11,180 nt of DNA from DATKIY01 sp035543875 (GTDB lineage: Bacteria; Actinomycetota; Actinomycetes; JAHEKZ01), in assembly GCA_035543875.1 (NCBI GenBank), contig DATKIY010000237.1:1-11180 (forward strand), given 5' to 3'. Below, piece by piece: positions 1 through 7,911 of this stretch. Position 1 is the stretch's first letter, and the number at the start of each line of letters is the position of its first letter. Both the position numbers and the translations under genes were made by a program. The notes below the pieces were generated by a model. That model saw nothing but the letters and a program-made list of their open reading frames with translations, was not told where the DNA came from and made no database searches.

Positions 1-2
1 GG

Positions 3-422
3 CGATGGGCTGTCGATCACCCAGCGGAGTTCGCACTGTTGTTTGCCACCCCGCCCGCATCGTTCGAACACCCCACCGGGTCACCCTGCGAAGAGGCAAG
101 CAGTCGATTTGGCAACGTGTTTGCCGAACTGTTCCTTGAGATCTGGCACACGCATCCGTTTCCCATCGACGACGAAGTAGCTGCGGATCTCGCCGAGAGC
201 CTCTCCCCGTACTGGACATGGCTAACGCAGGAGCGCATGGCCGACATACCGATGGCCGCTGTCGTCGTGTTTCTCGAGGACTGGACCCGCCTGTACGGCA
301 CCGTGGCCATGGAAGTTTTTGGTCACTTGCAATGGGCGGTTCCAAACGGCGAAGCAATGTTTGAACAGACGCTGCGTGCGATGGCTCGGTCGGTAAACGC
401 CATGGAGCAGTACGGACGATAG
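3..422 (+). CDS. TetR-family transcriptional regulator, C-terminal part (5' end outside window)
   Basis: This frame is open from the first bases of the window, so the gene is cut by the left edge and its N-terminal helix-turn-helix is not visible. The 139 codons present read like the ligand-binding domain of a TetR regulator of the WHG type (TetR_C_33). An opening WAVDHPAEFALLF segment is followed by helices and then by DWTRLYGTVAMEVFGHL, which matches the usual C-terminal helix pair with its small, Gly-containing dimerisation surface. The gene ends with TAG at 420-422, only 14 bases from the convergent aldehyde dehydrogenase stop, and no clear terminator lies between them. An ATG- or TTG-led small gene starting near position 39 is possible on paper, but the family match extends upstream of it. 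The ligand and target genes cannot be told. The family call is a recognition by eye. Confidence 0.72.
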   Translation, partial: RWAVDHPAEFALLFATPPASFEHPTGSPCEEASSRFGNVFAELFLEIWHTHPFPIDDEVAADLAESLSPYWTWLTQERMADIPMAAVVVFLEDWTRLYGTVAMEVFGHLQWAVPNGEAMFEQTLRAMARSVNAMEQYGR

Positions 423-436
423 AGGCAGTACTGACG

Positions 437-1888
437 TTAAAGGTCGAGTCCGCTGAGCACCATGACACGCTCTTCCGTGAAGTCCGTCATGGCTGAACGA
501 ACGCCTTCGCGACCAACGCCGGACTCTTTCACACCGCCGTACGGCATCTGATCGGCGCGAAAACTCGGCACGTCGCCGATGATGACTCCACCCACGTGCA
601 GCTCGCGATGAAGTCGGAACGCGGTCTGAATGTCCTTGGTGAAGACGCCAGCTTGCAAGCCGAACCGCGAGCCGTTGATGGTGCTGATCGCGTCGTCGAC
701 TCCGTCAATAGGCTCGATTGTGACTACGGGACCAAAGACTTCCTCAACGCAGACCTTGGCAGTGTCGGGAACGTCAGTCATCACGGTGGGACGAAGCGTG
801 GCACCGTCACGCTCACCACCCGTGAGCACCTTCGCTCCCGCAGCAACTGCTTCGTCGATCCAGGAGTGCACCCGGATCGCAGCTGACTCGTCGACGAGCG
901 GCCCAACGTCAGTGTCGTCAGCAGACGCGTCACCGGTCGACAACGCCTCTGTCGCTGCTACCACTCTCGCGACCAGCTCGTCGTACACCGATCGGTCGGC
1001 CAGTACGCGCTGCACCGAAATACAGGACTGTCCAGCTTGGTAGTGAGCAAACGTCGCAATACGCGTGGCAGCCCACGTCAGGTCAGCATCGGAGGAGTAG
1101 TCAGCGAGCACGACGGCGGTCGCGTTACCTCCGAGCTCAAGCACGACGTGTTTGCTCGGCACAGCTTGCTGAATCGCAAACCCAACGGGCGCCGATCCGG
1201 TGAACGAAATGATGGGCAGCCGAGGATCTTGAACCAACGCGGGCATGGTCTCGTTGGCGACAGGCAAAACTGACCACATCCCCTCGGGCAGTGCCGTCTC
1301 CGCCATCAACTCGCCGAGCAACAACGCAGATAGCGGCGTTGAAGGTGCTGGCTTGATCAGGACCGGCGCACCGACCGCGATGGCTGGCGCAACTTTGTGC
1401 GCCACCAAGTTCAACGGGAAGTTGAACGGTGCGATCGCAAGCACCGAACCGATCGGCACTCTGCGGATCAGCGCAAGTCGACCGGCGGTCGTGGGCTCAG
1501 TGTCCAGTCTTTGCATGTCGCCGTTCCAGCGGCGCGCTTCCTCTGCCGCCCAGCGAAACACGCTCGCTGCGCGAGCGACCTCAAGCCGCGACCATTTAAT
1601 AGGCTTGCCGTTTTCAGCGGTGATGAGCCGCGCGAACTCCTATTGTCTTTCCAGCAGTCGCGTAGCCACGTGCGAACAAGCTTCAGCGCGCTCGGCCAGC
1701 GAAAGCGCTGCGGCCGATGGCGCGGCAGTCGCGGTTGCAGCGACAGCGGCCTCCACCTGTGCGAGCGTGGGGATCGACGCCCGACCCACCATCGACCCGT
1801 CTGGGTTATGAACGTCGAGCACGGCGTCCCCAACGCAGGCACGGCCGGCAAGCCAAAACGGCTGGACGCCAGGCGCGAAGTCAGACAT
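437..1888 (-). pseudogene. Aldehyde dehydrogenase, probable succinate-semialdehyde dehydrogenase, interrupted by in-frame amber codon
   Basis: A 484-codon NAD(P)-dependent aldehyde dehydrogenase reads in one frame from ATG 1888, preceded by AGGGAG, to TAA at 437-439, which is the normal family length. Codon 83 (1640-1642) is TAG, between CAA and GAG. The protein sense continues directly after it (EFARLITAENGKPIKW), so this is a nonsense codon, not a frameshift. All catalytic features lie downstream: Asn156 in FNFPLNL, Lys179 in LIKPAPSTP, Glu251 in ELGGN, Cys289 in AGQSCISVQR and EEVFGP near the end. It lies downstream of a PucR-type regulator and near gabT, so its expected role is oxidation of succinate semialdehyde to succinate in GABA breakdown. 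That substrate is inferred from context only. Restart at GTG 1561 would lose the N-terminal 109 residues, including part of the cofactor domain. Alternatives are a sequencing error or low-level readthrough. TAG ends several intact neighbours, which argues against general recoding. Confidence 0.8.
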
Positions 1889-2033
1889 GGACTCCCTTTC
1901 ACTGGGGGTCACCCGGCGAACTGTCGGCCAGCCCACGGACCGTGTGACGTCCAGCAACGGTAAGCACGGGTCCCGAAACAGACTCAGGACGGCATGGACA
2001 AGTTCTAGCCTCGAATTAGCCAGAAGGGCCAGG
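1889..2033 (-). promoter_or_regulatory. Leader region of the aldehyde dehydrogenase, with an odd-spaced palindrome
   Basis: This gap of 145 bases separates the PucR-type regulator from the aldehyde dehydrogenase, which is long enough for an own promoter. It holds an 11-base palindrome, CACGG-A-CCGTG, at 1934-1944, about 45 bases before the dehydrogenase start, and a ribosome-binding site AGGGAG just before ATG 1888. I see no convincing -35/-10 pair. Use of the palindrome as an operator is inference. Confidence 0.3.
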
Positions 2034-2037
2034 CTAG
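2005..2037 (-). repeat. Inverted repeat spanning the stop codon of the PucR-type regulator
   Basis: CTAGCCT at 2005-2011 is perfectly complementary to AGGCTAG at 2031-2037, with 19 bases between. The right arm contains the TAG stop codon of the regulator. A stem-loop in the leftward transcript is possible, but no run of U follows it. It could be a weak terminator, an mRNA-stabilising hairpin or chance. Confidence 0.3.
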
Positions 2038-3545
2038 TGAATAGCGTCCCGGTCCCTGACGGCAAGCGCCACCCACAGCTCAGCGCGCAGATCAGGGTCG
2101 TCGAGCGAACGCCCTAGGAGCTCCTCAACGCGGCGCATTCGGTAGCGCAGCGTGTGGCGATGTACGCCGAGCGTCGACGCCGCGGCATCCCACTGCCCGT
2201 GGTGGGCCAGCCAAGCGCGCACGGACGCCACGAGGTCCCCTCGGTCGCGGGCCTCCAACGGCCCCAGAAGGCCGTCGGCAAATCCCCTGCCGGCATCGGC
2301 ATCGACCAAGCCGACCAGGCCATGTCGAGCGAGGTCGCCGAACCGACGGACACCAATCGGACCAGCCGCTGCAAGCGCTCGTCGCGCCTGGCGCAAACCA
2401 TCGCCCAATGCGTCGACCGCAACTGAGTCGCTGATACCCCATGCCAACGTTGTGCTGGCGTCGAGCAGGTCCTGGTCGTCCGACCCCGCCGTAACAACCA
2501 CTGCCAGTTTTTCGTCGTAGACAACGGCACCGCGCCAGTGATCGACCGGCGCAGATTCCTCAACGTGCTCTAGCACCTCAAGCAAGTCAGCACTCGGGCC
2601 GTCTGCCACTAGCACGCGAACCGGGCCAGCGAGCAACTCATCCCAACCGACCCCAGCGATCGGGAGCTGCTGCGATGCGATCCCATCGGCGAGCAAGGCA
2701 AAAACGGCTGCGCGTAGCTCCCGTCGTGCCGTGTCAGTGCCAATGGACCGTTCCAGCGCAAGCGACACCAACGCAACCCCGATATTGAGCAGCGCTTGGT
2801 CTGGCGTTGAAAAGGGTCGCCGCCGTCCGACGGCTAGAAAACCTCGCACGCGGCCAGCCGGAGCCAACGGCTGCATCACGATTCTGCGTTCACCGAGATC
2901 AAACGCCGCTGCCGATCGCGGGCCACGTTCGCGCAGCCGCTCAACCTCCGTCAGAAGTTCTGGCGCGAGCGCGGCTGCTTCGCGTGGAGCAGCGTGAACC
3001 AGGTGTCCAGCGGGATCAAACAACACCGTGTCTGCTTCCAGCGCGGTGGACAATCGCGCGACAACGGCCGCAGCTCCCTCTGGCGCGAGCGCAGCCCGGG
3101 TCAGCTCCCGCTGCGCTTCGACCGTTCGGGTCACCGCCTCGTACTCAGCGGCTGCCAGGAACTCGGACACTGCCGTACTGATCGCGATAAACGGCGTGGG
3201 CTCCGGGATTTCGAGCACGGGCAAGCCGTGGGCTTCGGCGGCGTCGATCAGTGCGTGCGGCACTTGATTGTGCGTCAACCCGACACCTAGTCCCACACCA
3301 CTCACATTTGCGTCAACCAGGCGTTGGACATAGCCGGCGAAGTCGTCGTCGGTCAACCGAAGACCCGTGGTGAGCAGCAGCTCTCCACCATCGAGGTAGG
3401 GGGTCGGGTCCTCAAGCTCGCTGACTGCCACCCAGCGAATGGCATGGTCGAGTCCACCGGCCCCTGCCCGGAGTCGAACGTCGAGGCCTGGCAGGTCCAG
3501 GATCGTTCTAATCGTTGGGCGATGCGTGGGTCGGGCCACTGACAT
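2034..3545 (-). CDS. PucR-family transcriptional regulator, probable GabR-type regulator of GABA catabolism
   Basis: This is a DNA-binding regulator of about 503 residues. The first ~120 residues form a PucR N-terminal domain (TIRTILDLPGLDVRLRAG, then SELEDPTPYLDGGELLLTTG). The middle resembles the GGDEF-like CdaR segment. The last ~60 residues form the PucR C-terminal helix-turn-helix, with AWLAHHGQWDAAASTLGVHRHTLRYRMRRVEELLG. Two ATGs are available. ATG 3545 sits 9 bases after a GGGGAGG ribosome-binding site, while ATG 3551 is only 3 bases from it, so 3545 is preferred. The gene ends in TAG at 2034. It is divergent from gabT and upstream of the aldehyde dehydrogenase on the same strand. In Corynebacterium glutamicum a PucR-type GabR activates the gabTDP genes, so the same role is likely here. 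A purine or other amino-acid regulator remains possible. Confidence 0.85.
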   Translation of the reverse strand: MSVARPTHRPTIRTILDLPGLDVRLRAGAGGLDHAIRWVAVSELEDPTPYLDGGELLLTTGLRLTDDDFAGYVQRLVDANVSGVGLGVGLTHNQVPHALIDAAEAHGLPVLEIPEPTPFIAISTAVSEFLAAAEYEAVTRTVEAQRELTRAALAPEGAAAVVARLSTALEADTVLFDPAGHLVHAAPREAAALAPELLTEVERLRERGPRSAAAFDLGERRIVMQPLAPAGRVRGFLAVGRRRPFSTPDQALLNIGVALVSLALERSIGTDTARRELRAAVFALLADGIASQQLPIAGVGWDELLAGPVRVLVADGPSADLLEVLEHVEESAPVDHWRGAVVYDEKLAVVVTAGSDDQDLLDASTTLAWGISDSVAVDALGDGLRQARRALAAAGPIGVRRFGDLARHGLVGLVDADAGRGFADGLLGPLEARDRGDLVASVRAWLAHHGQWDAAASTLGVHRHTLRYRMRRVEELLGRSLDDPDLRAELWVALAVRDRDAIH

Positions 3546-3611
3546 GATCATCGGCCTCCCCGGCAGGTGTGGTACTCGAGATGGACGTAATGGCCAAGGA
3601 TACCTGGCAAG

Positions 3612-3619
3612 TTGGCCAA
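3612..3619. repeat. TTGGCCAA palindrome in the gabT/regulator divergent region
   Basis: This perfect 8-base palindrome has related TGGCCAAGG at 3591-3599 and TGGCAAG at 3605-3611 beside it, all between the two divergent starts. It could be a second regulatory half-site near the regulator's own promoter. A motif this short may also arise by chance. Confidence 0.25.
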
Positions 3620-3664
3620 AAGGTCAGGGGGACGTTCGAATTCCGCCGCCCTACAGTGACTGCC

Positions 3665-3692
3665 CAAGGACTACACAAGGACACACAAGGAC
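3665..3692 (+). promoter_or_regulatory. Three CAAGGAC direct repeats, candidate operator for gabT and its regulator
   Basis: CAAGGAC occurs at 3665-3671, 3676-3682 and 3686-3692, spaced 11 and 10 bases apart, so all copies face the same side of the helix. A related CACAGG follows at 3695-3700 and a further CAAGGA lies at 3595-3600. The array sits in the divergent region, 50 bases before the gabT ATG and about 120 bases from the regulator start. Binding by the PucR-type regulator is inferred from position. No clear -35/-10 could be assigned. Confidence 0.5.
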
Positions 3693-3742
3693 TGCACAGG
3701 CGAGTATCCGCAAGCACCCGTCACGTTGGAAGCGAGACCACG

Positions 3743-5110
3743 ATGGCTGACCTCATCTCAAGTGGCCCGACCGGTGGCCCAAATCTGCCGCAGGAACGAC
3801 GCGTCGTCACAGACATTCCTGGACCGCGGTCGACCGAGCTACTTGGCCGCAAGCAAGCTGCCGTTTCCGACGGCGTCGGAACGATCTTGCCGGTATTCAT
3901 CACGGCAGCCGGCGGAGGTGTCCTGGTCGACGTCGACGGAAACTCTTTCATCGACCTTGGTGCGGGAATCGCCGTCGTCAACGTGGGTAACGCAGCGCCG
4001 GCCGTCGTCGAAGGCATCCAGCGCCAGGCCGCAGCTTTCACCCACACCTGCTTCATGGTCACCCCTTACGAGGGTTACGTCGCAGTGGCCGAGGCACTCA
4101 ACGAGTTGACCCCCGGTGACCACGCGAAAAAGACCGCATTGTTCAACTCCGGCGCTGAGGCCGTCGAGAACGCGGTCAAGATCGCCCGCTACGCGACCAA
4201 ACGTCACGCGGTCGTGGTGTTCGAGCACGCCTACCACGGTCGGACCAACCTGACGATGGCGTTGACGGCTAAGTCGATGCCGTACAAGTACGGGTTCGGT
4301 CCGTTCGCCGGTGAGATTTATCGGATGCCGATGTCGTATCCGTTCCGCTGGCCAGGTGGTGCAGAGAACGCCGGGAAGCAAGCACTTGCCGAAACCATCA
4401 GCAAGATTGAGAAGGAAATCGGCGCTGACCAAGTCGCGGCGATTTTGATCGAGCCAATCGCAGGTGAGGGTGGCTTCATCGTTCCAGGTGAAGGATTCTT
4501 GCCCGGCCTCGCGAAGTTCGCGAAAGACAACGGGATCGTCTTCATTGCAGACGAGGTGCAGACCGGCTTCGCGCGTACCGGCGACATGTTTGCCTGTGAC
4601 CACGAAGGTGTTGTCCCCGACGTCATTACGACCGCCAAGGGAATTGCTGGCGGCATGCCGCTCGCAGCGGTGACCGGTCGCGCGGAGATCATGGACGCCG
4701 TGCACGGCGGCGGGCTCGGCGGAACGTATGGCGGAAACCCAGTTGCCTGTGCCGCAGCGCTTGGCGCGATCCAAAGCATCAAGGACCAAGATCTGGCCGG
4801 TAAAGCCCGTCGCATTAACGAGATCATGATTCCTCGGCTGCTGGAAATGCAGACTCGGTACCCGGTCATCGGAGACGTGCGCGGGCGCGGCGCGATGATT
4901 GCGATTGAGCTGGTGAAACCGGGCACGCTGGAGCCGGCCACTGACGTCATAGCGGCGGTCACCAGGTACTGCCACCAAGAAGGCGTCCTAGTCCTTACGG
5001 CCGGCACCTACGGCAACGTGCTGCGATTCCTGCCCCCGCTGTCGATGCCGGAGCACCTGCTCGAAGAGGCCCTGGCAATCCTTGACAAGGCTTTCTCGTC
5101 AATCGCCTAA
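3743..5110 (+). CDS. gabT: 4-aminobutyrate--2-oxoglutarate aminotransferase (GabT)
   Basis: This is a PLP-dependent class III aminotransferase of 455 residues. It transfers the amino group of GABA to 2-oxoglutarate, giving succinate semialdehyde and glutamate in the cytoplasm. The visible signature is strong: HTCFMVTPYEGYVAVAE, FNSGAEAVENAVKIAR (cofactor phosphate binding), EHAYHGRTNLTMALTAK, IEPIAGEGGF, IADEVQTGFARTG with Asp270 for the pyridine nitrogen, and ITTAKGIAGGMPLAAVTGRAEIMDA with the Schiff-base Lys299. The frame stays open upstream to GTG 3569. ATG 3743 is preferred because known actinobacterial GabT proteins start a few residues before the QERRVVTDIPGP segment, a GGAAG lies 10 bases upstream, and the upstream stretch carries the CAAGGAC repeats. 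It is divergent from the PucR-type regulator. No gabP permease is in the window. Action on other omega-amino acids is possible. Confidence 0.95.
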   Translation: MADLISSGPTGGPNLPQERRVVTDIPGPRSTELLGRKQAAVSDGVGTILPVFITAAGGGVLVDVDGNSFIDLGAGIAVVNVGNAAPAVVEGIQRQAAAFTHTCFMVTPYEGYVAVAEALNELTPGDHAKKTALFNSGAEAVENAVKIARYATKRHAVVVFEHAYHGRTNLTMALTAKSMPYKYGFGPFAGEIYRMPMSYPFRWPGGAENAGKQALAETISKIEKEIGADQVAAILIEPIAGEGGFIVPGEGFLPGLAKFAKDNGIVFIADEVQTGFARTGDMFACDHEGVVPDVITTAKGIAGGMPLAAVTGRAEIMDAVHGGGLGGTYGGNPVACAAALGAIQSIKDQDLAGKARRINEIMIPRLLEMQTRYPVIGDVRGRGAMIAIELVKPGTLEPATDVIAAVTRYCHQEGVLVLTAGTYGNVLRFLPPLSMPEHLLEEALAILDKAFSSIA

Positions 5111-5281
5111 CCTCAGGCAGCTAGGTACCGTGCCGCCCGGCAAAAACTGGTTTTCACCGATCTTGGTAACACGAACGGCGTAACCTGCGACCGAAGTGCC
5201 GTCCCGAGTAACTGAACGGCTACACCACACGCCTTCTCATGCCGAAATCCGGCCAAGTGAGGTGACAACCGGTAGCTGACC
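5111..5281. other. Intergenic region between gabT and the EAL-GAF gene
   Basis: These 171 bases carry no credible gene. Just after gabT a short TGCC-GCCC-GGCA hairpin is followed by AAAAACTGGTTTT, which can itself fold, but neither is a textbook terminator. GAGGTGA at 5258-5264 is a good ribosome-binding sequence but lies 17 bases before the EAL-GAF ATG, and the in-frame TAG at 5273 rules out a longer start. Confidence 0.4.
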
Positions 5282-6604
5282 ATGACGACCACAGATCCGA
5301 CGGCGGCGACCGCCGTAGCTGCAGCGACTCTCGACGACGAGCAGGCGCGGTCTTTGGTTGTCAACGCGCTACACGCTGGCGCCCCGACCATCGTCGTCCA
5401 GCCCATCCTGGGGCTGACCACAGGTCGCGCTGTCGCATACGAAGCGCTGTCGCGCTTTGACCACGGCGGTCCACATTTCCCGCCCGACCAATGGTTTGCG
5501 ATGGCGCACCAAGTTGAGTTGGGCGCCATGTTCGAGGCTCGCGCCGTCGACCTCGCCATGCGCCTCGGGAACGAACGTCCGAGCGGCACAACATTGTCTG
5601 TCAATGTGAGTCCGTCGGTGCTCAGCTCACGCGAACTGCACGATGTCCTGCCGTTCGATCTGAGCGGCCTGCAGTTTGAAATCACCGAAAAAGAGGTTGT
5701 CGACGACCCCGCACACCTTGCGGTCATTCTGGACGCGCTGCGCAGTCGCGGCGCGCGCATCGCAGTTGACGACGTAGGTGAGGGCTATGCAGGACTTCAG
5801 CGAGTCATGTCAATCTCTCCAGACATCTTGAAGCTCGACCGTTCGCTCGTTACCGGGGTTGAGGCAGAGCCGGGCAAAGCAGCAATGATCGACGCCATCG
5901 TTCGGTATGCCGCCAAAGTAGGGGCGAAGGTTTGCGCCGAAGGCGTGGAAAGCCTGGATGACCTGTACGTGCTTGCCGACCTTGACGTCGCGGAGGCACA
6001 GGGCTGGGTCATCGGCATGCCTTCACCGTCGTTCGAAGCGGCGAGTGAAGCGTCGAAACTTACCTGCGAGAGCTCCTTTGCGCGTGCACTTTCGGTGGGT
6101 GGTCGCAGCGGCCCGCGCCATCCGACGAGCGGGCTCGAACACCTGCTTGGCCGTATTGTCGACACGCAGGACCTTGACTCATTAGCGCGACTCATGGGAC
6201 TGGTCGCCGAGACCATGAAGTGCGACAAAGTCGAGCTGTCGTACCTCGACCCGACCGGCGAGTTCTTAGAGGCGGTCAGGCCAGATGCTTGGGAGCCAGA
6301 AGGCGTTCGCTACTACTTGAGTGAGTACGCCCCTACCGCGCAGGCGCTCGGTTCGCAGCAGATTCTGCAGGTGGTGGCCAACGACCCAGGAGCCGACACT
6401 CACGAAGTCGCCTGGATGCGAACTGAAGGCGTGCAAACGTTGATCGGCGTACCGATTGTCTGCGCAGGGCAGCCGATCGGTTTCCTGGAGTGCTGCAAGG
6501 TGGACGAGACGCCGTGGAGCCGCATGCAACTGCGTCACGCACGAATCATCGCGTCCGTACTCGGACCTGTCCTAGGGAATCTGCAGCCGCACGACGCCAG
6601 CTGA
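5282..6604 (+). CDS. EAL-GAF protein, predicted cyclic di-GMP phosphodiesterase
   Basis: This is a soluble protein of 440 residues with no membrane segment. Residues ~35-255 form an EAL domain that hydrolyses c-di-GMP to pGpG. The expected active-site residues are all visible: Glu54 in YEALSRF, Asn108 in SVNVSPS, Glu133 in FEITEKE, Asp163-Asp164 in AVDDVGEGYAG, Lys184 in ILKLDRS, Glu220 in AEGVES and Gln240 in AQGWVIGMP, where the usual Tyr after QG is Trp. Residues ~287-433 read as a GAF domain (LARLMGLVAETM, then VQTLIGVPIVCAGQPIGFLEC), a likely ligand or dimerisation sensor. The sensor comes after the catalytic domain, which is the reverse of most such proteins. ATG 5282 is the only sensible start, because TAG lies in frame at 5273. 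It is convergent with the saccharopine dehydrogenase-like gene, 8 bases apart. The signal sensed by the GAF domain is unknown. Confidence 0.88.
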   Translation: MTTTDPTAATAVAAATLDDEQARSLVVNALHAGAPTIVVQPILGLTTGRAVAYEALSRFDHGGPHFPPDQWFAMAHQVELGAMFEARAVDLAMRLGNERPSGTTLSVNVSPSVLSSRELHDVLPFDLSGLQFEITEKEVVDDPAHLAVILDALRSRGARIAVDDVGEGYAGLQRVMSISPDILKLDRSLVTGVEAEPGKAAMIDAIVRYAAKVGAKVCAEGVESLDDLYVLADLDVAEAQGWVIGMPSPSFEAASEASKLTCESSFARALSVGGRSGPRHPTSGLEHLLGRIVDTQDLDSLARLMGLVAETMKCDKVELSYLDPTGEFLEAVRPDAWEPEGVRYYLSEYAPTAQALGSQQILQVVANDPGADTHEVAWMRTEGVQTLIGVPIVCAGQPIGFLECCKVDETPWSRMQLRHARIIASVLGPVLGNLQPHDAS

Positions 6605-6612
6605 CGTTCTCC

Positions 6613-7827
6613 TTAGGCTGGCGCGTCTTCTCGCTGCCCCCATGGCGAGCCGTACTCCACCAATTTGTCAAGGAACGGCTTGGGCGCAAAGCCTTCAGGG
6701 CCAATGACGCCGGTGCCCTTCCAGGTTCCGTCAGCGAGTAGCTCCAGTGCGATGACAGGGTTGATTGCCGTCTGCCACACCACGGCCTGCGAGCCGTACT
6801 CCTTCATGGACCACTCGTTGTCGACGACGTGGTAGTAGTACGTCGCACGAGGTTGGCCATCTTTACCCTTACCGGTAACGAAAAGGCCAGCGCAGGTTTT
6901 GCCGGTCATCTTGTCGCCCAGCGTTGCCGGGTCAGGCAAACACGCCGCCACGACGTCACGCGGGCTAACTTCCACCCCACCCACGGTGACCTTTTCGGTG
7001 CTGTCTAGTCCAAGCTTGTGGAGCGTCCGAAGCACGTCAATGAACTCATCGCCCAAGCCGTACTTAAACGTCGCCCGTTTGACGTCGATCTCCCTGGGGA
7101 TCAGCAAGACCTCTTCGTGCTCGACGTTGACGCACTCAACCGGGCCAATGCCCTCGGGGAACTCAAAGACCTCGGGCTCTGAGAACGGCGGAGTGGTGAA
7201 CCAGCCCTTGTCCTTTTCGTACACGACAGGAGGGTTCAAGCACTCTTCGATGGTGGTCCAGATGGAGAAGGACGGTGCAAACTCGTAGCCGGCTACTTCG
7301 AGGTTGGCGCCATCACGCACACCAGCCTCGTCGATCTCGCTGAAGTGCTCGTCTGATGCATAACGGGCGAACACGTCAGCAAGTCCCGGTTCGATTCCAA
7401 TGCCAACCAGTGCGAGCCGACCGGCCTTCTCCCACTCATCCGCGACAGCGAACTGTTCGTCGCCTAGCTTGACGCCGGTCTTCGCATACGGCTGTTCCGG
7501 GTGAGGCTTCGACAAAGACATAGCCATGTCGAGGTAGTCAGCGCCAGCAGCCAAAGCCCCGTTGAAGATCGGCATAACAAATCGCGGGTCCACAGCGTTG
7601 AGCACGTGAGTGATCTGGTGCTCGCGAGCCAGCGCGGCAACTGAGTCAGCATTCGACGCATCCACCTGGGCAGCGCTCAGCCGGGCGTCGTCGACCTGGG
7701 CAACCGCGCGCTCGGCGCGGCCCAGGTCGTAGTCGGCGACAACCATGGCATCGAAGAATCCACGGCGCGCGGCGATGGGAACCACCGCAGAGCCGACTCC
7801 TCCGGCTCCGATCAGCAGAACTCGCAT
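6613..7827 (-). CDS. Saccharopine dehydrogenase-family oxidoreductase
   Basis: This is a cytoplasmic NAD(P)-dependent enzyme of about 404 residues. It opens with a Rossmann fold (MRVLLIGAGGVGSAVVP, motif GxGxxG at residues 7-12), an acidic end to strand two (VVADYDL), and NAVDPRFVMPIFNGALAAGADYLDMAMS, as in the saccharopine dehydrogenase NADP domain. The C-terminal catalytic-type domain follows (FSIWTTIEECLNPP, GPVECVNVEHEEVLLIPREI, and VWQTAINPVIALELL near the end). ATG 7827 lies 11 bases after GGAAGG, while GTG 7836 is only 2 bases from it, so 7827 is preferred. The family includes saccharopine and carboxynorspermidine dehydrogenases. The exact substrate cannot be read here, though a lysine or polyamine-related amino acid is likely. 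It stands 114 bases downstream of the DUF5317 gene on the same strand, so it may be the last gene of that transcript or have its own promoter. Confidence 0.85.
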   Translation of the reverse strand: MRVLLIGAGGVGSAVVPIAARRGFFDAMVVADYDLGRAERAVAQVDDARLSAAQVDASNADSVAALAREHQITHVLNAVDPRFVMPIFNGALAAGADYLDMAMSLSKPHPEQPYAKTGVKLGDEQFAVADEWEKAGRLALVGIGIEPGLADVFARYASDEHFSEIDEAGVRDGANLEVAGYEFAPSFSIWTTIEECLNPPVVYEKDKGWFTTPPFSEPEVFEFPEGIGPVECVNVEHEEVLLIPREIDVKRATFKYGLGDEFIDVLRTLHKLGLDSTEKVTVGGVEVSPRDVVAACLPDPATLGDKMTGKTCAGLFVTGKGKDGQPRATYYYHVVDNEWSMKEYGSQAVVWQTAINPVIALELLADGTWKGTGVIGPEGFAPKPFLDKLVEYGSPWGQREDAPA

Positions 7828-7901
7828 CTGGGACACGTCCTTCCGTCTTGGTCAACTCTTGGTGAAAAGGGTCGGCCGCAGCACAACCTAGGCCGTTCCC
7901 A

Positions 7902-7911
7902 GGGACGTCCC
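7902..7911. promoter_or_regulatory. GGGACGTCCC palindrome upstream of the saccharopine dehydrogenase-like gene
   Basis: This is a perfect 10-base palindrome, 75 bases before the gene start. It is flanked by CCCAG on the left and followed by CAG. A related GGGAC-AC-GTCC lies at 7830-7840, over the ribosome-binding region of the same gene. The pair could be operator sites, but no regulator is identified. Confidence 0.3.

Noticed and set aside
1640..1642. Pyrrolysine or other programmed recoding of the amber codon
   Set aside because: Aldehyde dehydrogenases are not known pyrrolysine proteins, no special downstream structure is evident, and TAG ends several intact genes nearby.
437..1888. Frameshift in the aldehyde dehydrogenase
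   Set aside because: The two parts looked like separate reading frames at first, but they are in the same frame and separated only by one TAG codon, with sensible protein sequence directly on both sides.
3470..3490. tRNA-like T-arm sequence (minus-strand GTTCGACTCCGGGC)
   Set aside because: It lies inside the well-supported PucR-type regulator, and no anticodon arm or acceptor stem partner is present at the right distance.
3569..3742. N-terminal extension of GabT from GTG 3569
   Set aside because: The extension has no family match, carries the CAAGGAC repeats, and the ATG at 3743 fits known GabT N-termini.
3839..4978. Long minus-strand reading frame opposite gabT
   Set aside because: It mirrors the codon pattern of gabT, lacks family resemblance and hydrophobic or catalytic motifs, and has no credible ribosome-binding site.
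5127..5160. Rho-independent terminator after gabT
   Set aside because: The hairpin has only four base pairs in the stem and is followed by A and mixed bases rather than a T run on the coding strand.
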